A stretch of 64,000 nucleotides of DNA from Casuarius casuarius (taxonomy: Eukaryota; Chordata; Aves; Casuariiformes; Casuariidae). The notes beneath the pieces were generated by a model that was not told where the DNA came from, made no database searches, and saw only the letters and a list, made by a program, of their open reading frames with translations. Made by a program: the position numbers and the translations under genes. This document shows positions 13,082-27,400 of the stretch, piece after piece (the stretch's first letter is position 1; each line of letters opens with the position of its first letter). Where the stretch lies: positions 997,527 through 1,061,526 of the forward strand of contig PTFA01000082.1 of assembly GCA_003342895.1 (NCBI GenBank), given 5' to 3'.

Positions 13082-16000
13082 ATGAAGAAATGTGGCTTGA
13101 ACTCCGCAGTATTTCAATTTGTAATATTGTAATAGTTTTTCACTAGTAGTATACAATATTATCATGACGTATATAAAAACCAAAGTTTTTATTGCNGAGT
13201 TTTTAGAAAGAAATGGTTCCTAACATGAACCAGAAGCAAAGTACAGGACATAAGCTTTTACTGGAAACTTGAAGAGAGGTAAAACATCAAATAAAGCAAA
13301 GAGGAAATGAATAGTATTTTACAGGAAAAACACTTTAGGAACAGAAATCCTTCACAGGAGGTGAGGTAAGATTATGTATGATAAAACTGCAAATGGGAGG
13401 TTGGCTCAGATATAAATGTGACCAGCTAGGAAAGCTAAACTGGACTTTGTGAGGACCACTCAGTGCCTCTGGCCTCTCAAACCAGCCACTGGACCTCTAT
13501 AGAGAGGGCGTTTTCTTCGAAAAGATGGGCAAAACAATTCAGCTTCTAGACAGAGGTGCGGGATTCAGTTTGGGAACAAGACACCTAAATGTCAGTGCTA
13601 TATACAAGCATCTATGGGCATGCTAGGTGAGAAATTCCCACTATAGTCAGTACATTCAGGGGAACCTGAATGAGAGCTGATCAGCCTCTAGCTATCTCCA
13701 TTAGGGTGAGCTGAATCACCTTTAGACTCCATGGTCCACATGGACTAAATCTCCACTGATGATAACAGGAGCTAAGATACCTACCACACAAGCAGATACC
13801 TACATGGAGACACCTAAATGTGGGTATCCCAACCTTGAAAGGATACTGTTCCTGGAGATGCAGAGGGGGAACACTCACAACAAGTTAGGACAAACAGTTT
13901 TACTTATGCGCAGGCCTACATCCAGAAAACCCTTCCACCATAGCAAGGATGAGGAGTGGCTCCCAAAATCCTGCTCAGAANCAAAACACTGGAGGTGGAA
14001 AATAAAACAAGTAATATAGTAAATATCACATATGTATGTGAAATGTGTCTCCACTGCAGGAACTAAGTGATAAACCCAATGGCTTTCGTAACTTCAGCAA
14101 ACTTTTGATAGACAGACCTTAACTATCAATTCCAAAGTAACGACTACGCCCTCTTTAATAGAGTTATATGCTCTGTGTTATGCAATATGGCTTGCTTATC
14201 TCTGCTCTTTTAGGAGTATTATCAACCCCAAGGATCAAAAAAAGGCAAAATAAAAAAGAGAGATGAGTCAAGCTGAAAGAACAGCGAGATTCAGATCCAA
14301 ATGCTAAACTATTTTATTCCCTTTATTTGCCTGTAGGCAAACATGGGTAAACATGGGTTAATTGCTAAAGTTTTTTCAGCAACTAGAAAGACAGAGAATT
14401 ATTTAAAAAATGAAGGCAGGAATTCTCACATATTCACCATGCTCCAGGAGACAGGTATTAAAATACAACATCAAATACAACAGGACTTGTGATAAAATCG
14501 TAAGCGTTAGCAATACTGCTACAGCTTCTATAATTCCTCCCAGATGATGCTTTGAAAACCCACTGGAACAGTAAATCACCAAGCCTTCAATGTGGGAATA
14601 TAGCTGCAAAATGTAATCAATAATAATTTCAGATATGGTATATAAGCATTTACTCTTCCATGAAAATATGCTTCAGAGTCGCATATACTATAGAATCTAT
14701 GGCAATGTATTGGTATCTGTAAAAATATAATCTGTGTTTTAAGGATTTTGTTGAATACAGCAGCTTAAAAACTGAATTAAATAAAACCTCCCCATTACTT
14801 ATCCTTATTAGTTGCCCACTTGCTGTTCTGAATGTAACAAATAATAATTTTAAAAAGACAGCTGTAAGGCAAAATGAGAATGTGATCTGTACCATGTTAG
14901 CTCTGGATGATCCCAAAATCATTATAGAGAGCTGGAAGAGCAGTTATCTTATCCCTACTGGGTAACAGTCCCCATGGTTCACTAATTAAACATCATCTTA
15001 AGAAAAATACCCCAAAGATTTCTTCCTGAAATGCAGATGTAAACAGATTGGCTTATGGTTTTAAAGGATCTCTCTCTTTCAGAGAGAGATTTGTTCATTT
15101 TTATTTGCTGCAGTCTCTGAGTATTTTTTTAAGTTTAGGGGAAAGCTCCCCAGATCTAAATGTGCACCTTTCTATCCTTGGTTTCAAAGCAAAGATACGG
15201 CTTCTGTGTGAGGAGAGATCCACAAAAGAAACCCATCAAAAGCTGAGTATCTTAAAAACTTTGACCAGAAATGAAAATGGTGTTATTAACACTGCCACTT
15301 AAACTTGTATAAAACCAAGAGTAACAGCACTGAATTATGCAAATCAACTACTATCAGTTACCAACAGAAATTACTTGTGATGTCAATCTTTCTTCTTAAT
15401 ATATTACAACTGTTTGAAATCAAACTATATTCTCCAGAAAGAGCGTAACCATACATGTACACATTCAAATATTGACTTAATGAAAAATATTACTGTTAAA
15501 ATGTGTTCTCTTTTAACACTATCATCGGGCTTGCAGGAAATGCATATAAACTACATATATATTTGGGTTCTGATCTCATTACAAAACACACGAGCTTAGC
15601 CCTCACAGATATTACAAAGTCTGTTAATTTTGCAGCCTGCAGTATCTCCGTCATAAGGCTTTGAGAAACTCAATCTGCGTGCAATGCAGATTTATCCAAA
15701 TTAATTGGCATTAGAACAGTCACTACACTCCAACATTTGCAGACTTTGTATCAAGACAAAGTGCTTCTTCTGGTTTAAGAGACCTATAAAAGTTATGTTC
15801 CTGAGATCAGTTAAGACTANGATATTGTAGAGATTATGTTCATAATGTCTGGGTGGAGCTAGTACATATTCATTTAGGATAATCTCAAGCGTTATTAATA
15901 GAAGCCTTGCTTGAACCAAGCACAATTTAATTTAGAAAGAAAGGAATACTATGAAAGTCAAAATTTTTTATATATATTGTAACAGCGGCCCTTACTCAAT

Positions 16001-19000
16001 CTAACATAACAATTTAGTAATGTAAATCTGATGTATATTTTAGAAAGTATTTCATAGGTTCCATTTACACAATGTATTTGCCTGAATTAGAGGCTTCAGG
16101 AGAATAATCTATGAGAAAAATGTTTCTCACAGCAAGGGATAAATTGGTCCTTTTCATTTGCCAATTAGGAATGTAGCCACTTTTAAAAATTGAAAATTCA
16201 ACATTACAATGCATCACAGAAAATTTCCATAATAAGTCACTTGCTCCTGTGCTCTGATTCCTTTTCATTAGAAATTTATCCGTATGCATTTACGTAAATG
16301 AAAAAGAAAAGAGATTTAACCTAAATGTTTCTGCATCCTGTTTTTACCATGGCATAACTGTGTGGTGCCACAATGATGCTGTTGGAAATGCTATCTGGTC
16401 TGCACACTCTTTCCTTCTTCTAACTGAGAAGCAGCAAGACACAAATATTCTCAGATACACTGCAACAGTATACTGGTTAAATAGAGAGAGATATGATGAC
16501 TGATCTTGTTTAGATAAAAACCCCATCGGGAAAAAAATTGTTCTAGTATATCCCAAAATCTCAGGACACTTGTTTTTGATGCACTGAGAGCGAGTCCAAT
16601 GGCTATGAAGGTGAGGGGCTATTTAACATAATGAATTATTTGAAGACTTAACAGTGGATTAACCAATATATCTTTCAATGCCTATTTACGACAAACTTGG
16701 GCCAATTTTTTTCTCTCTTGGTCTTTATCCTTCAGATTTTAAAAGAAGGTTGACTGAGTAAAGTTTAAACAGCATATCACATATATCGGTCCTTTTTTTT
16801 TTTTCTTTTTAAGAAAATGTGAGTAGCCACAGTCTGAAGCACTTTGGAGACAGGAATATATCTAAAGCCTGCAGAAATTTCTGAAAAACATGTTGGACAA
16901 ATCTGTGAAAACCCCTTGAGGTCATTCCTAGGTGACAGTTGGATTTTTCTCACCTTCATTTCAAAATCTTAACCAAACAATAATAAAAACCCTTGGCAGA
17001 CGTCTGTAAGGCTGACTTGCTNGGATTACCATGAAGCAAAAATAGCTGTTTGGGATTCATTGCTGTGCAATAAATAAATCCGAATGAACATAGCTATATT
17101 ACAGCCTTTAACCCCACCCACAATTGCAATATTTATCATAACACACTTCTGCATTTCTAATACATTTTTCTACATTGGCAATCTTTCTGTACTTCAAAAA
17201 GCTTTCTATATAAGTACCATGAAATCATTTTCACTTATATATGGAACCCTATGCTATTCCAAAACGAATCTTTGCTAACTTACAGGTCAGATCGATTCAA
17301 GAAAAGATGAATCACTGAATAAAAAGTGTAAAAAAAATCAAATTATGGAAAATACAAACTTAGACTACATAGACACTACAGGCACTATCCTACTTCATAA
17401 ACACTTGAAGTAATTAAACAGAAATGCTGTCCTTGAGCAGCACTCAATCAATTTTGGCTCTACCCTTGCAGCAGAACAAAATTACAATGCCTAAACAAGC
17501 CAAACCATCCATCCATCACACAGCTTCCTCACTGAACTGTATGTAGGAAGAGTATAGTCTTCTAATTCATACAAAGCTGGTGCCACATCTGGTTTTCCTC
17601 ACTATTGCATACAGTCCACAGTCCTATTCAAGACTATCCAAAAAGTGNCTTCTGTTTATTATGTTTCAAATACATTGTTTTTTTACCATAAAAAATACTT
17701 CCTAGTACTTTTTTTAAAAACATGCTACTCTTTATATAAAATACAAATATCTAAAATATATAAAATATTCACATTAATTTCTATTTTAAAGCTGAGGTAG
17801 TCTAGAACAAAGAATAGCAACACATCCTGCCGTTTAATGAGCAATATGCCGTTACCAGGAAATGTAAACAGTGACCCAGCAACTGCAGACAGCAACTGGT
17901 GAGCAACAAGGCGGGCAGCTAACTATTTAGGCAAAGGCTAGACATGCGAAGTGGAAATCGAGCCCTTGCAAGAGAAGAGAAAAAAGGTAAGCTACTAAGG
18001 AAGAAAACACACTGATTTGATACTACAGAGAAGAATCCATCTTTCAGGCACTTTCAGGAATAAATAAAATGTACATCCCTGCTTTTCCCTTCCTGGATAA
18101 TGAAAAACAAATCTTTACATAGACTGTGTCAACTAAACAAAACAATATACATAAATACAGTATTTGCAAAAAACTAACACATTAAACCCATTCAAACAAC
18201 AAAAATATTCTGGTTTTGTGTCTTTGATCACTTGCCACACAGCACATCAAAGGTCATGTAGTGAAGGTTATGAACAGCACGAGACATCTGTGTGTGAGCT
18301 TAAATTTGCTGGCTGTGCTCTTGCACCAAACTGTATTCTGACCCACAGCTGTTAACTTAAAGGGGCATTGGCAAGTGAAAACTGACCTACTTTCTCCTCT
18401 CGTATGTTATATGTTTTCCTCCAAAATGTGCTTTCATGTTTCTTATACCAATCAGAAAGCAGTGCCAAAAGGCCAGAACCCAGGAACAGCCTGACAATAA
18501 CAAACCAGAATGCAAGGGGAAAAGACAGGCAAAATTAATGGCAGGTTCACGTGCTGCACTCCTCTGAGCTCCTACCAGCTCTGCTGTTAAATTTCTTCTC
18601 ATGTGATGGAAGTGACACACATATTGCCTGTACAGCCTGTGGTCACTGACCCTGGCAACAGCAGCTGCCACCCGATGACACAGGCAAGCGAATGGCATGT
18701 TACATGTGCTGGTATATTCATACTAGTACCCTACATTAAATAGTGCTATGCCTGCTTGTTCAGACACTTCTGGTACACACGATAACCACACTTGGCCCTG
18801 ACAGCTGAATCTTACGATATCAAGGAATGGACAGTGATTTAGGCTGGAGAAGAAACCTTTCCTGTAATCTATTGGACTAGTTGTCAACATTACTACTCTG
18901 CACAGCAAATAGCTGATAAATCAGTCATGCTTTGTAAGAAGGTAAGTAGAACCTGCTCATTTTCCTTCAATGGTGATTTAAAAACCTCATCTCTGCTGGA

Positions 19001-21164
19001 AAGAAAAGGAAAAGACCTGGGTAACGGAAGGAAAAGATGACAAATGCGAACGAGCTCAGGAGCTGCCCTAACCCAAAGCCTGATGCCAGTTGATGGTGGG
19101 AATATGAGAACAACCAAAAGGACAGCATACATGGACAATGTCTTTACTTTTTGCAGAGCAGGGAGAGTTCTGTACGGATGTAGTTCTTCAAGGCTCAAGG
19201 ACCCTTGGACATTGCCCTGCTCTGCTTCTCCCAACAAGCTCCTGGGAGCTCAAGGACTGCCCTGACAACAGACTCACCATGCTTTTTACAGGCATACACA
19301 ACTGTGCTCAGCAGCACACCAGAAATAAGACAATAATCATCAGCAGAAACACAGTAGGAATGGCAGAGAAGCCTCCTTAAATGTTAACTCAGCAAGTGTG
19401 CCACTTTCTGAACACCGGTTTACTGTGAACTGCTTCCTCCATACTGTCTCCTTGGCGTGCAATGCTCCCCTAGAGGCAATGCAACTTCTGCCCTCACCTG
19501 CTGCCACCAAAGGGTGTCAGGTCCTTCCTTCAGCTTCCTTGGATCTCAGCAGCGCTCCCTTCTCCCCAAAGGCAGCTCTTAGCCCTCGGCAGTGCAGGCA
19601 AAACTGCATGTTGCAGTCCACCGCACCTGCCACACACTCTGTTTTGCCCAGAAGAGCATCCCCTCACAGGTTTACCCCCATTCTGACTGAAGACATTTGA
19701 CTGTGACAGACTAGAGACATACATTCGGAAATCAGCTGAGCCTGGCTTTCAGCAAAAAATATTAGCAAGGTAACTGATGAGGTTGGGAGAATGAAGGGAA
19801 GTCATGATAGAGGAGGAAGGGCTAACTCTGCCCATGTAAGCAGCACCATGACACCCTTCAATAATTTAAAATGAATAAAAAAAAACCCTAACATGCCTTT
19901 GTAGCCTACTGGCCTCTTAATCCTTGATTGGTTGCTGAGGATACCATTGTCTTTTTCTAATGAATTAAACCTTATTCAGCCTCACCCCCTGAATCTCTGC
20001 TAGTAAATTAAACCATGTCAGCAAATGTTCCTAGACCACATGAATCCAATCATCTGTGCTATTAAATTGTTAGAATGATCCCTGGCATGGTTTTAGGCTT
20101 GCCAAATAGCACTGGCCTGAACAATTCCTGGGCATAGTTCAGGAATCGGCATGTGCTATCTGCAACAGGCAATAGCAATTTGCATGTGGCCACCCTGCTT
20201 TAAAAACTGAGAGAGTTTAATAATACAGACTTGTGGCAGAAGAGCTTTATCCTTGGACCCTGATGTAGGTACACTGAGTCTCTGCTCCAACTGCTAGAGC
20301 TTACTGAATTACGCTCTGTTTCCTTATTCTCAGACACACCTCCGTTCCTGAAACGAAACCTTTTGAGCTAGCCTGCGAGAATTACGTTGTCTGTAAACAC
20401 ATCAGACGGAGAAGAAGTCTCCCAGCACGCAAGGGGAGATGGAATTGTGGCCTCTTTGTGCCTTCCCGCAGGTGCTGAGGACCCCGGAAAGGCACAGGAG
20501 GACCAGGACATGGAGTATCTGCCAAAGGGAGGCTGTCATGTGCATAATCCTTTTCCTTCCCGGGACTCTGGGAGGGACTGAGATGGTTTCACACGGCATG
20601 TTTTCACTGGCTAAATTTCAGTTTCTCCTTTCCAGTCCACTTAGAAAATACCCCACGGTACCCTCATATCTTTAGACTTTGTCACTTTAACATGTATGAA
20701 AGAAAAGAAGAAGACTGGAAAACAAAATAAGGTAGAGAATAGGAGGGTGGGGGAGAGAAAGATGATGAGCGGGAGCAGGAGATGGAAGTGCTAAATTAAA
20801 TGCGTTTGCTCCTACAGAGTCATCTTTCGCCACCTTGACATTATGTTTTACGTTTTTCTCATCTTTCTTTTAAAATATGAATATTCAGTTTAAGTGTTCA
20901 TCCAAACAATAACTCGAGGGTGCTTCCCATTAAATGAGTCTGCAGTCTCAAACAAAGATCTTATAAACAAAAACACCCTCAAGTTATTGCTATAATAAAC
21001 AGATTCCTTTATAGAAAACTGCTATCCAGAAGCCGGTAACTTTTTTCCCCCCAACTCCCCAACTCCTCAATAACATTATAATTTAGAGATAATATTTTGC
21101 CCGTTCCTCCTCAAGGCAGATACCTTAGCAGCAACGCCAAGGCAGAGTTTATCTGGGGACCTCT
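13082..21164. other. Intron 6 sequence between the LTR and the CpG island
   Basis: No gene or named repeat is certain. Around 13.4-13.9 kb the word acacctaaatgt occurs twice (13581-13592, 13810-13821) in sequence that might be a decayed DNA-transposon. G+C rises locally at 19.2-19.7 and 20.4-20.6 kb. Confidence 0.55.
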
Positions 21165-21482
21165 TCTACGCGAGCGATGCCAGGCCGCAGCTGTGGCGGT
21201 GGCTCCCGGAGGGGCTGGGCTGGGCCTGGCCGCCAGGGCCTGTCCTGCCGTCCTGAGGGCGCAGGGCCCCGAAGCAGCCGGGGCAGCCCCAGGGGGTGGC
21301 GGGCATCGCCGCGGGGCCAGGCCAGGCCAGGTGGGCCGGGGCTGGGCAGGGGCAAGGCTGTGGCGGGGCTGGATCCGGCACTGCTGCGGCATCGCGGAGC
21401 AGCGACTGACAGCCTCGGGCTGGGGAGGGAGGNCCTGGGAGGCCTTGGGGCCCTGACAAGGGAAGAAGAGTGAGGCCGGGGC
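21165..21482. promoter_or_regulatory. Intronic CpG island
   Basis: This stretch of roughly 320 bp is very G+C-rich with frequent CpG dinucleotides (for example cgcgagcga, ggccgcag, ggcggtggc, tcgccgcgg, gcatcgcgg), in sharp contrast to the AT-rich surroundings. A few more CpGs trail to about 21600 (gagcgcgttagtagtgcgaa). Such an island usually marks a promoter or an orphan regulatory island. No convincing first exon or coding start was found on either strand; open frames here are long only because GC-rich sequence has few stops. Internal ggccaggccaggccagg repeats add a minisatellite character, so a purely repetitive GC-rich patch is the alternative. Confidence 0.7.
21333..21352 (+). other. 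G-quadruplex motif
   Basis: Four runs of three to four G (GGG, GGGG, GGG, GGGG) are separated by loops of exactly two bases (cc, ct, ca), lying inside the CpG island. Short-loop motifs of this form are among the most stable predicted quadruplexes. The G-rich strand is plus, the template strand for PRKN transcription. Confidence 0.75.
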
Positions 21483-24400
21483 TAGCAAATCTCATTGAAC
21501 TGGCTCTAATTTAGTCCACCAAGCAGTCAGTTCCTCTCAATGGTCTGAGGAAAACAGCTTACAAGGCCCGCCAGAAGAGCGCGTTAGTAGTGCGAACGGC
21601 TTGTTGATGTGCTTCCTCTGCACTGAATATAACCACTACTGTAAGAATATCCATACTGTGATTTTTTTTCTTTTTTTCTTGTTATCTTAGGTTTACAGCC
21701 CTTGTCACAAGAATAAGGATGGGATTTTAATGCCCACCATACTCTCAGCTGTATGTCTCAACTGCTTCGTTTGCCCCCTCCATTGGTTTTTCCTACACAT
21801 CAACATAGAAGAATAAATGCAATCACCTAGGCAACCAGAAAAAAATTAAGGAGTGAAAATGAGGCAAATTATCGCAAAGTTTAGGAAGTATCAATTCGCA
21901 GTTTGTACTAGGGCCAATATCATAAACTGGTGTGCAGAAAATTCTGAAGGTTTATGGAGGTTAAGCTCACCTCAGAGGAGGACTCTGGCAGTGAACCAAA
22001 TAATTTTATGTGCCTCTTCCCTAGTTAATCCCTGCATGCATTTTCAGAAGTTGCCGTACTGCCTACTCAGAGGCTGGCTGCTCCTCTTTGTTCCTGTTCT
22101 TTCAAAAAAATCACAGTAAATATTTGCACTTAGGCAATCTACTGCTGTTTGTACAGAAGTATTCAGGAATAATCTTCTCCCATTTGTCCCTCTGATCTAA
22201 TATCCTGTGTAACACTCACAAAAACTGACATTCGTGCAAATAATATGACTTTGAATTTCTATAGAACCCATCACTTCCCAATTTTGATTCCCAAATGATG
22301 CACAGAATACAATGAAAGATGGTCACAAATGGGCATCTGTGAGATTTATCCCTCTTCTAAATTTATAGGATATTGTAGGGATGGAAGCCAGAGTATTCAC
22401 AATATTGTCTTAGAATACCATCTCTGACAATCTTGTGGAAGCTGTTTGTTGTGCTAGGATGGAGTGCTTTGTGAAAAGAAGACGTATTGCATGAAAAAAA
22501 TTGCAGTTTAAAGCTTCTCTGTCCTTTGAGAAGACCTAGTTTTTAGTTAATTAAATAGTGATGTACTATACGTATAAATGTCATAGAACTTAAGTGAAGA
22601 CACTGGAAAAAGAGAGTGCGTGGATGGACAGGTATCTTGGGAACCCTCATTCATACTTCATTTTTTGCCCTTTTTCCCCCTTTTGTTTTACTTCCCACCT
22701 CACACCTAGCAAGTTATGCAGCCCGACACATGGGGAGGGAAAGGAGACCTTTCCCTCCGACCTTACCTACTCCTTGTCCTGATTGACACATGTGCTCAAA
22801 GAAAAGGATGCAGCAAGCAAACTCTGTGACTTCCCTAGTGGGAATGTGACAGCTATGAAATTGTCAGCATTAATGAATAGTTTTGATATCTGTCTACAGC
22901 TTTCCCAGAACACATGGATCATTCCCACAGAGAATATTCATATTTACTCTTCTGTTATATTTTCTCTCTCTATAAAAGGAAGTGATCTGGCCTCAGGAGA
23001 GAAGACAGGTTATATGTAGAAACTTAACGTGTATCCCAGTGTGAGAGAAGAACATGTATCCAACNCATGAGAAAAGGTAAGAAAGACAAATAACTATTAA
23101 AACCTTCAGGAATGTAAACAAGCACTTATTTAAGGTAANTTTTTCTCTGCCTTCTGTTTCCTTTTGACAACTCCTTCAATGCACCATACTTACTGCATAA
23201 GAGCTAGGATTGGGATTACAGTCTAGCTATCAAGAAAACAAGGAAGGAATAAAATGAACAAGGAAACAGAACGGAAAACAAAGAAAAAAATGCTAATAAC
23301 ATAATCAAGCTCACTTAACAGCCGAAATAAAATCATAGGTAACAACATTGCTTTGCTTCATGGTCTGCCTATACCCACTGGCTGATCAAACTGTAAACTG
23401 AGTACAGAAATTTTCCATTACAAATGGCAGATTTCTTCCATTATAATGCCAAAGAGAGCATATTCATACAGGTGGACCTGACAATTAGCTCAGTCTCAAG
23501 GATCTGTGTGCCACTAAAATGTGCTCAAGAACATATTCAGACTCTGTGACAATGCCCTTCTGCTCCTTGTTGTGTTCAGGGAACAAAGAGAGAAAGGTTA
23601 TTTCTCAAAATATAATAACAAAACAAACAAGCCCTCCTGAATTCAAACTGTAGGACAAGGTAATGAACATGTCTCAAAAGAAATGTTTCTGAAGCCCCCA
23701 CATTTTCTCTAATCAAGTTATAGAACAGGGCATAAAATAAATGGCAACCCATCTTATTTAAAATGGAATTTAGCAAAGATCATTGAAAATTTGATAACTC
23801 GTCGCTCTCTTCAATTTCGNTTTTAAGTAAAACATTCACATTATTGTACCTTTTCTAATCAGTTGAGATATCACATAGAACAATTGTGCTCTAAGCTATG
23901 GTATTTTTTATTCGTATTTGTTCTTCGTTGACTACTTTTCTAACTACCCTGATGAGTTCGATTTTTGACATATATCAGTTCTGACTTTCAACAACAACCA
24001 AAAATAAATTCACTCCCATAAGCTTTTGAAAATTAGTGTTGTTTAAAAGAGACAGGGACCTGCACCTACTTCCTATATTTCAAAAGATAACAGGACATGA
24101 GGGAGTGGTTTGATTGCACTTTTGTTTTTAATTTAGATGCCTTGTAGAAATAACCTTTGGGATTAAGATTGTGTGTGGTTGAAAATACACTTCATTTTTT
24201 TAGCATTAAATGAACAAGAGGAAAGTACATTAGCTAGACTGTAGTCTGCAGAGTCTATCAGTTAAAATAGGGAAAAAAATGGAATGCAGAAATTCAGATT
24301 CCCAAGCCTCAAACCTCTGTGCTGCATTACTTACCTTAATACAGAGACCCCTTAGAGATGCTAAAGAAAAAGATATTTTTAAATTAGGGAGTCTCAGTTC

Positions 24401-27400
24401 TTTGCTCATTTCAAAAAATCTAAAAGGTNGCATAGTATAAGATTCCATTCATAGAGTGCACAACAGGAACTTCTATAGGATGTTACCTTTCCTGTCTTAA
24501 GTAATGCTTATAATGTCTCATGTAAAGCACGGTTTGATTATGCTGTTAACAAGCTTACATGTAACAATGTTCTTAAAGGAAATGTCAGTGGATGTTTTCT
24601 ATATAATTTTAAAATAAATCCAATAAATCTGTTTTCTACTGTATATATTATTTTTCCCCAAAAGTCTAGGCTACTTCTCCCATGAAGACGGTAACTTTTC
24701 TGGTGACAATGAAGAAAGCCTTGAAATTTAGTGATGAGAGATGGAGGGCATAGAGAACATTGTTAACAAAGTAGGGATAGTAAGAATACTAACTTGCTTA
24801 CAGTCATACATCCTGCTCTCACTGTCATTCTCATGTCTTTGAAGGTAGTTCATACATAAAATTTATATTTTCTTCAAGAGGGAGAGTGCTGTATTATGCT
24901 CCTCCCCACTCATTTCTATGGAGATAAACATAGCATGCACTTCGATTAGCACCAAAGCAAAGACTGAACCTGGTAGAAAACCTACAGTGACTTCTGCTCC
25001 AAAGACACTAAAGGAATTTGTCTGGCTGCAGACCGCAAAGGAGCAGCTACTTACACAGCAGCATAGACCTATGCAGTGCATTGGCAGGGCAGTTACCAAA
25101 ATGATTAAAAGAGAAGCTGAGACTTGTCACTTCTTTCCAAGGTCTCATTCTGTTTTCATTATAATCAATAGCTAAAATCCCAGTGACTTCAGCTGACCAA
25201 AATGTGGCCTTACACTTTCTTGAATGACCACAAAGTATAGTTCATTGTGAAAAATGATAATATCTAACATTGACAGCAGCAGACCAGGTGTTTTAAGCAT
25301 ACCTAAAAGATTTAATTGCACAGCAACTGCATACAGAAAATTTTACCTGTAAATCTGTTTAATTTTACCTGGGAACATTCTGTTATTAGCATCCACTGGA
25401 CATACTCATATTTTTAAGAGGAATAAGACAGAAGATCAGTTTTGAAATAAAATTAACTGAAGAAAGTTTTACCAAGATTTCCCTGCCTGTCAGAATGGAA
25501 CCTTTCCCTTCCCCACTCCAAATAATACAATCAACATCTTGCTCGTACCACTTACTCAAGAGTTTTGGGGACTGACAAGGCAAGTGAATCTCACTACTGT
25601 CCTCTGCGGGACCTGATTCAGAGTTCAAATTCAGAGAAAGCAGAAGTTCATCCACCAGGCAAAAACTGAAAATGCAGCAAGGTACCATTTTTAAGACACT
25701 CAGGCTATGAACTATGTCAGGCTTCCTAAAATTTACACCTTCAGCTGCCTATGTACTGGAGCTCACTCTGCCTCATTCCACCTTTATGGGAACTTCATAA
25801 TCCCCTGGCAATGTGCAGACTGGGAAGAAAAGGAAAAAAAGAAAACAGAACAAATATAACCCTTGAAATCACAGCTCCTACTCAGGAATCCAAATATTTA
25901 AAGAATTCAAAGCTGTTTCAGAAACTGCCAAAGTTTCTGAAAGCAGCACTGGTCCCAAAAAGATGGTTCAGGCTGATTCTTATCAAAACTGGTTCACACA
26001 TCCCTAATTATATAATGTGCCAATTATGTTTCCCATTCTCTCTCATATTAGCTAGCCTTACAGTGATATGTTCAGTCATGCATGATTCATCAGGTTTGCC
26101 TTCTCTTTCTAAACAAGAGCTGTGGAGGAGAGCATCCCTTAAACCCTAGCCTCGTTTATTAAAGTGTGAGAAGACAATGACATTTCCACTGTCGTGTGGC
26201 ACGAAAAACTCTGCAGCCTTCTAGCATTTTAAATAACCATGCTATATGTGATCATTTGAGGACTGAAGCAGTGCAGGTTTTATAAATAGTGCCTGCACAG
26301 GGTTTTGGCATACTTGCGCAAAGGACCTCTTATTTGAGCATTGGCCTCACTACAGACAGCCTTGTTACAAGAAGTGAAGTTTATCGGATTAAAAGCAACA
26401 CTGTTAGTATTCAGGACACATTTCTAAGTGCATATGACATGTCAGCTGCTTACATATCTTCCAATTCTGCTTCACATATTCCTTTTAAAGTTAAACATGA
26501 AGTGACAGAAGTGTAGAAATATCTGTGTCCTGCACTCTGTGAACATAACAGCTGAAAAAACCACCTTGACATGTCAGCTGACGATAGAAAAAAATCCCTA
26601 GCTTCTGCTGAGATGTTCTGATTTTCCTAACATCAGCTACTGGTAACAGAGGAGGACTGAAAATACATAATCATGAACTTCATAATTAAAACATATGGAT
26701 AGAAAGTGTAAGGAATTTTGTCTGCATGCCCCCAAACACGCTTTTAGTCTTCACCCCCTTTCTGTGTCTCTAGAACACCTATTTACAGAGGCATCCCACA
26801 GAGATCTAAAAATAGGGCTAGCTATTTGTTTATTTCATGTATTTGTAGCTATTTTCTCTTAAAAGATATTTTCTTGCATCTTCCCTTGACAGATGCAAGG
26901 CTTTCAGGAGATAGTTCTCCCACCGTTTAAGCAAACAGAACACTACCTGCAGCAACTCTTTTTCCTTCAGAATGAATTCCCTATCCTACACCATATCCTT
27001 AGGTTTTTTTTATGATTTCTACTTTGTTCTTCCATCTCTGTCCTTGAGACTCCTCCTCCTACATCTCTTTAGTTATACCCTCAGCTGTTATTTTCAAACC
27101 AAGGCCAACTTGATCACCCTGAGGTCCTGTGGGGCTGGGAATCTGGCTCAACCAAAGGAGGATGACATTTCCATGTAATTGATGCTACATTACATTTTTC
27201 CTATTAATTGATTCTGCGTTCTCTATTTATGGTAGAAACCTCAATTTCTAGAAACACAGGCATACCAGGTACAAACTTAGTTTATGATAAACACACCACA
27301 CTGCTGTGCCAAAGGATTTCTTCGTAGCATTATTCGCATCTTAATTTTATATCCAATTAACTACAAAGAAACTTTCAACCTTTTAATATCCAATACTTGA

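Noticed and set aside
13380..13880. Possible old DNA transposon with two copies of acacctaaatgt
   Set aside because: No terminal inverted repeats or limits could be defined; kept only as a remark.
18387..19724. Several frames of 60-115 codons on both strands at 18.4-19.7 kb
   Set aside because: Local rise in G+C explains the lengths; no domain, splice support or recognisable similarity.
21097..21495. Overlapping open frames of about 70-125 codons on both strands in the CpG island
   Set aside because: GC-rich sequence has few stop codons; the peptides are G/P/A/R-rich, overlap in several frames and match nothing recognisable.
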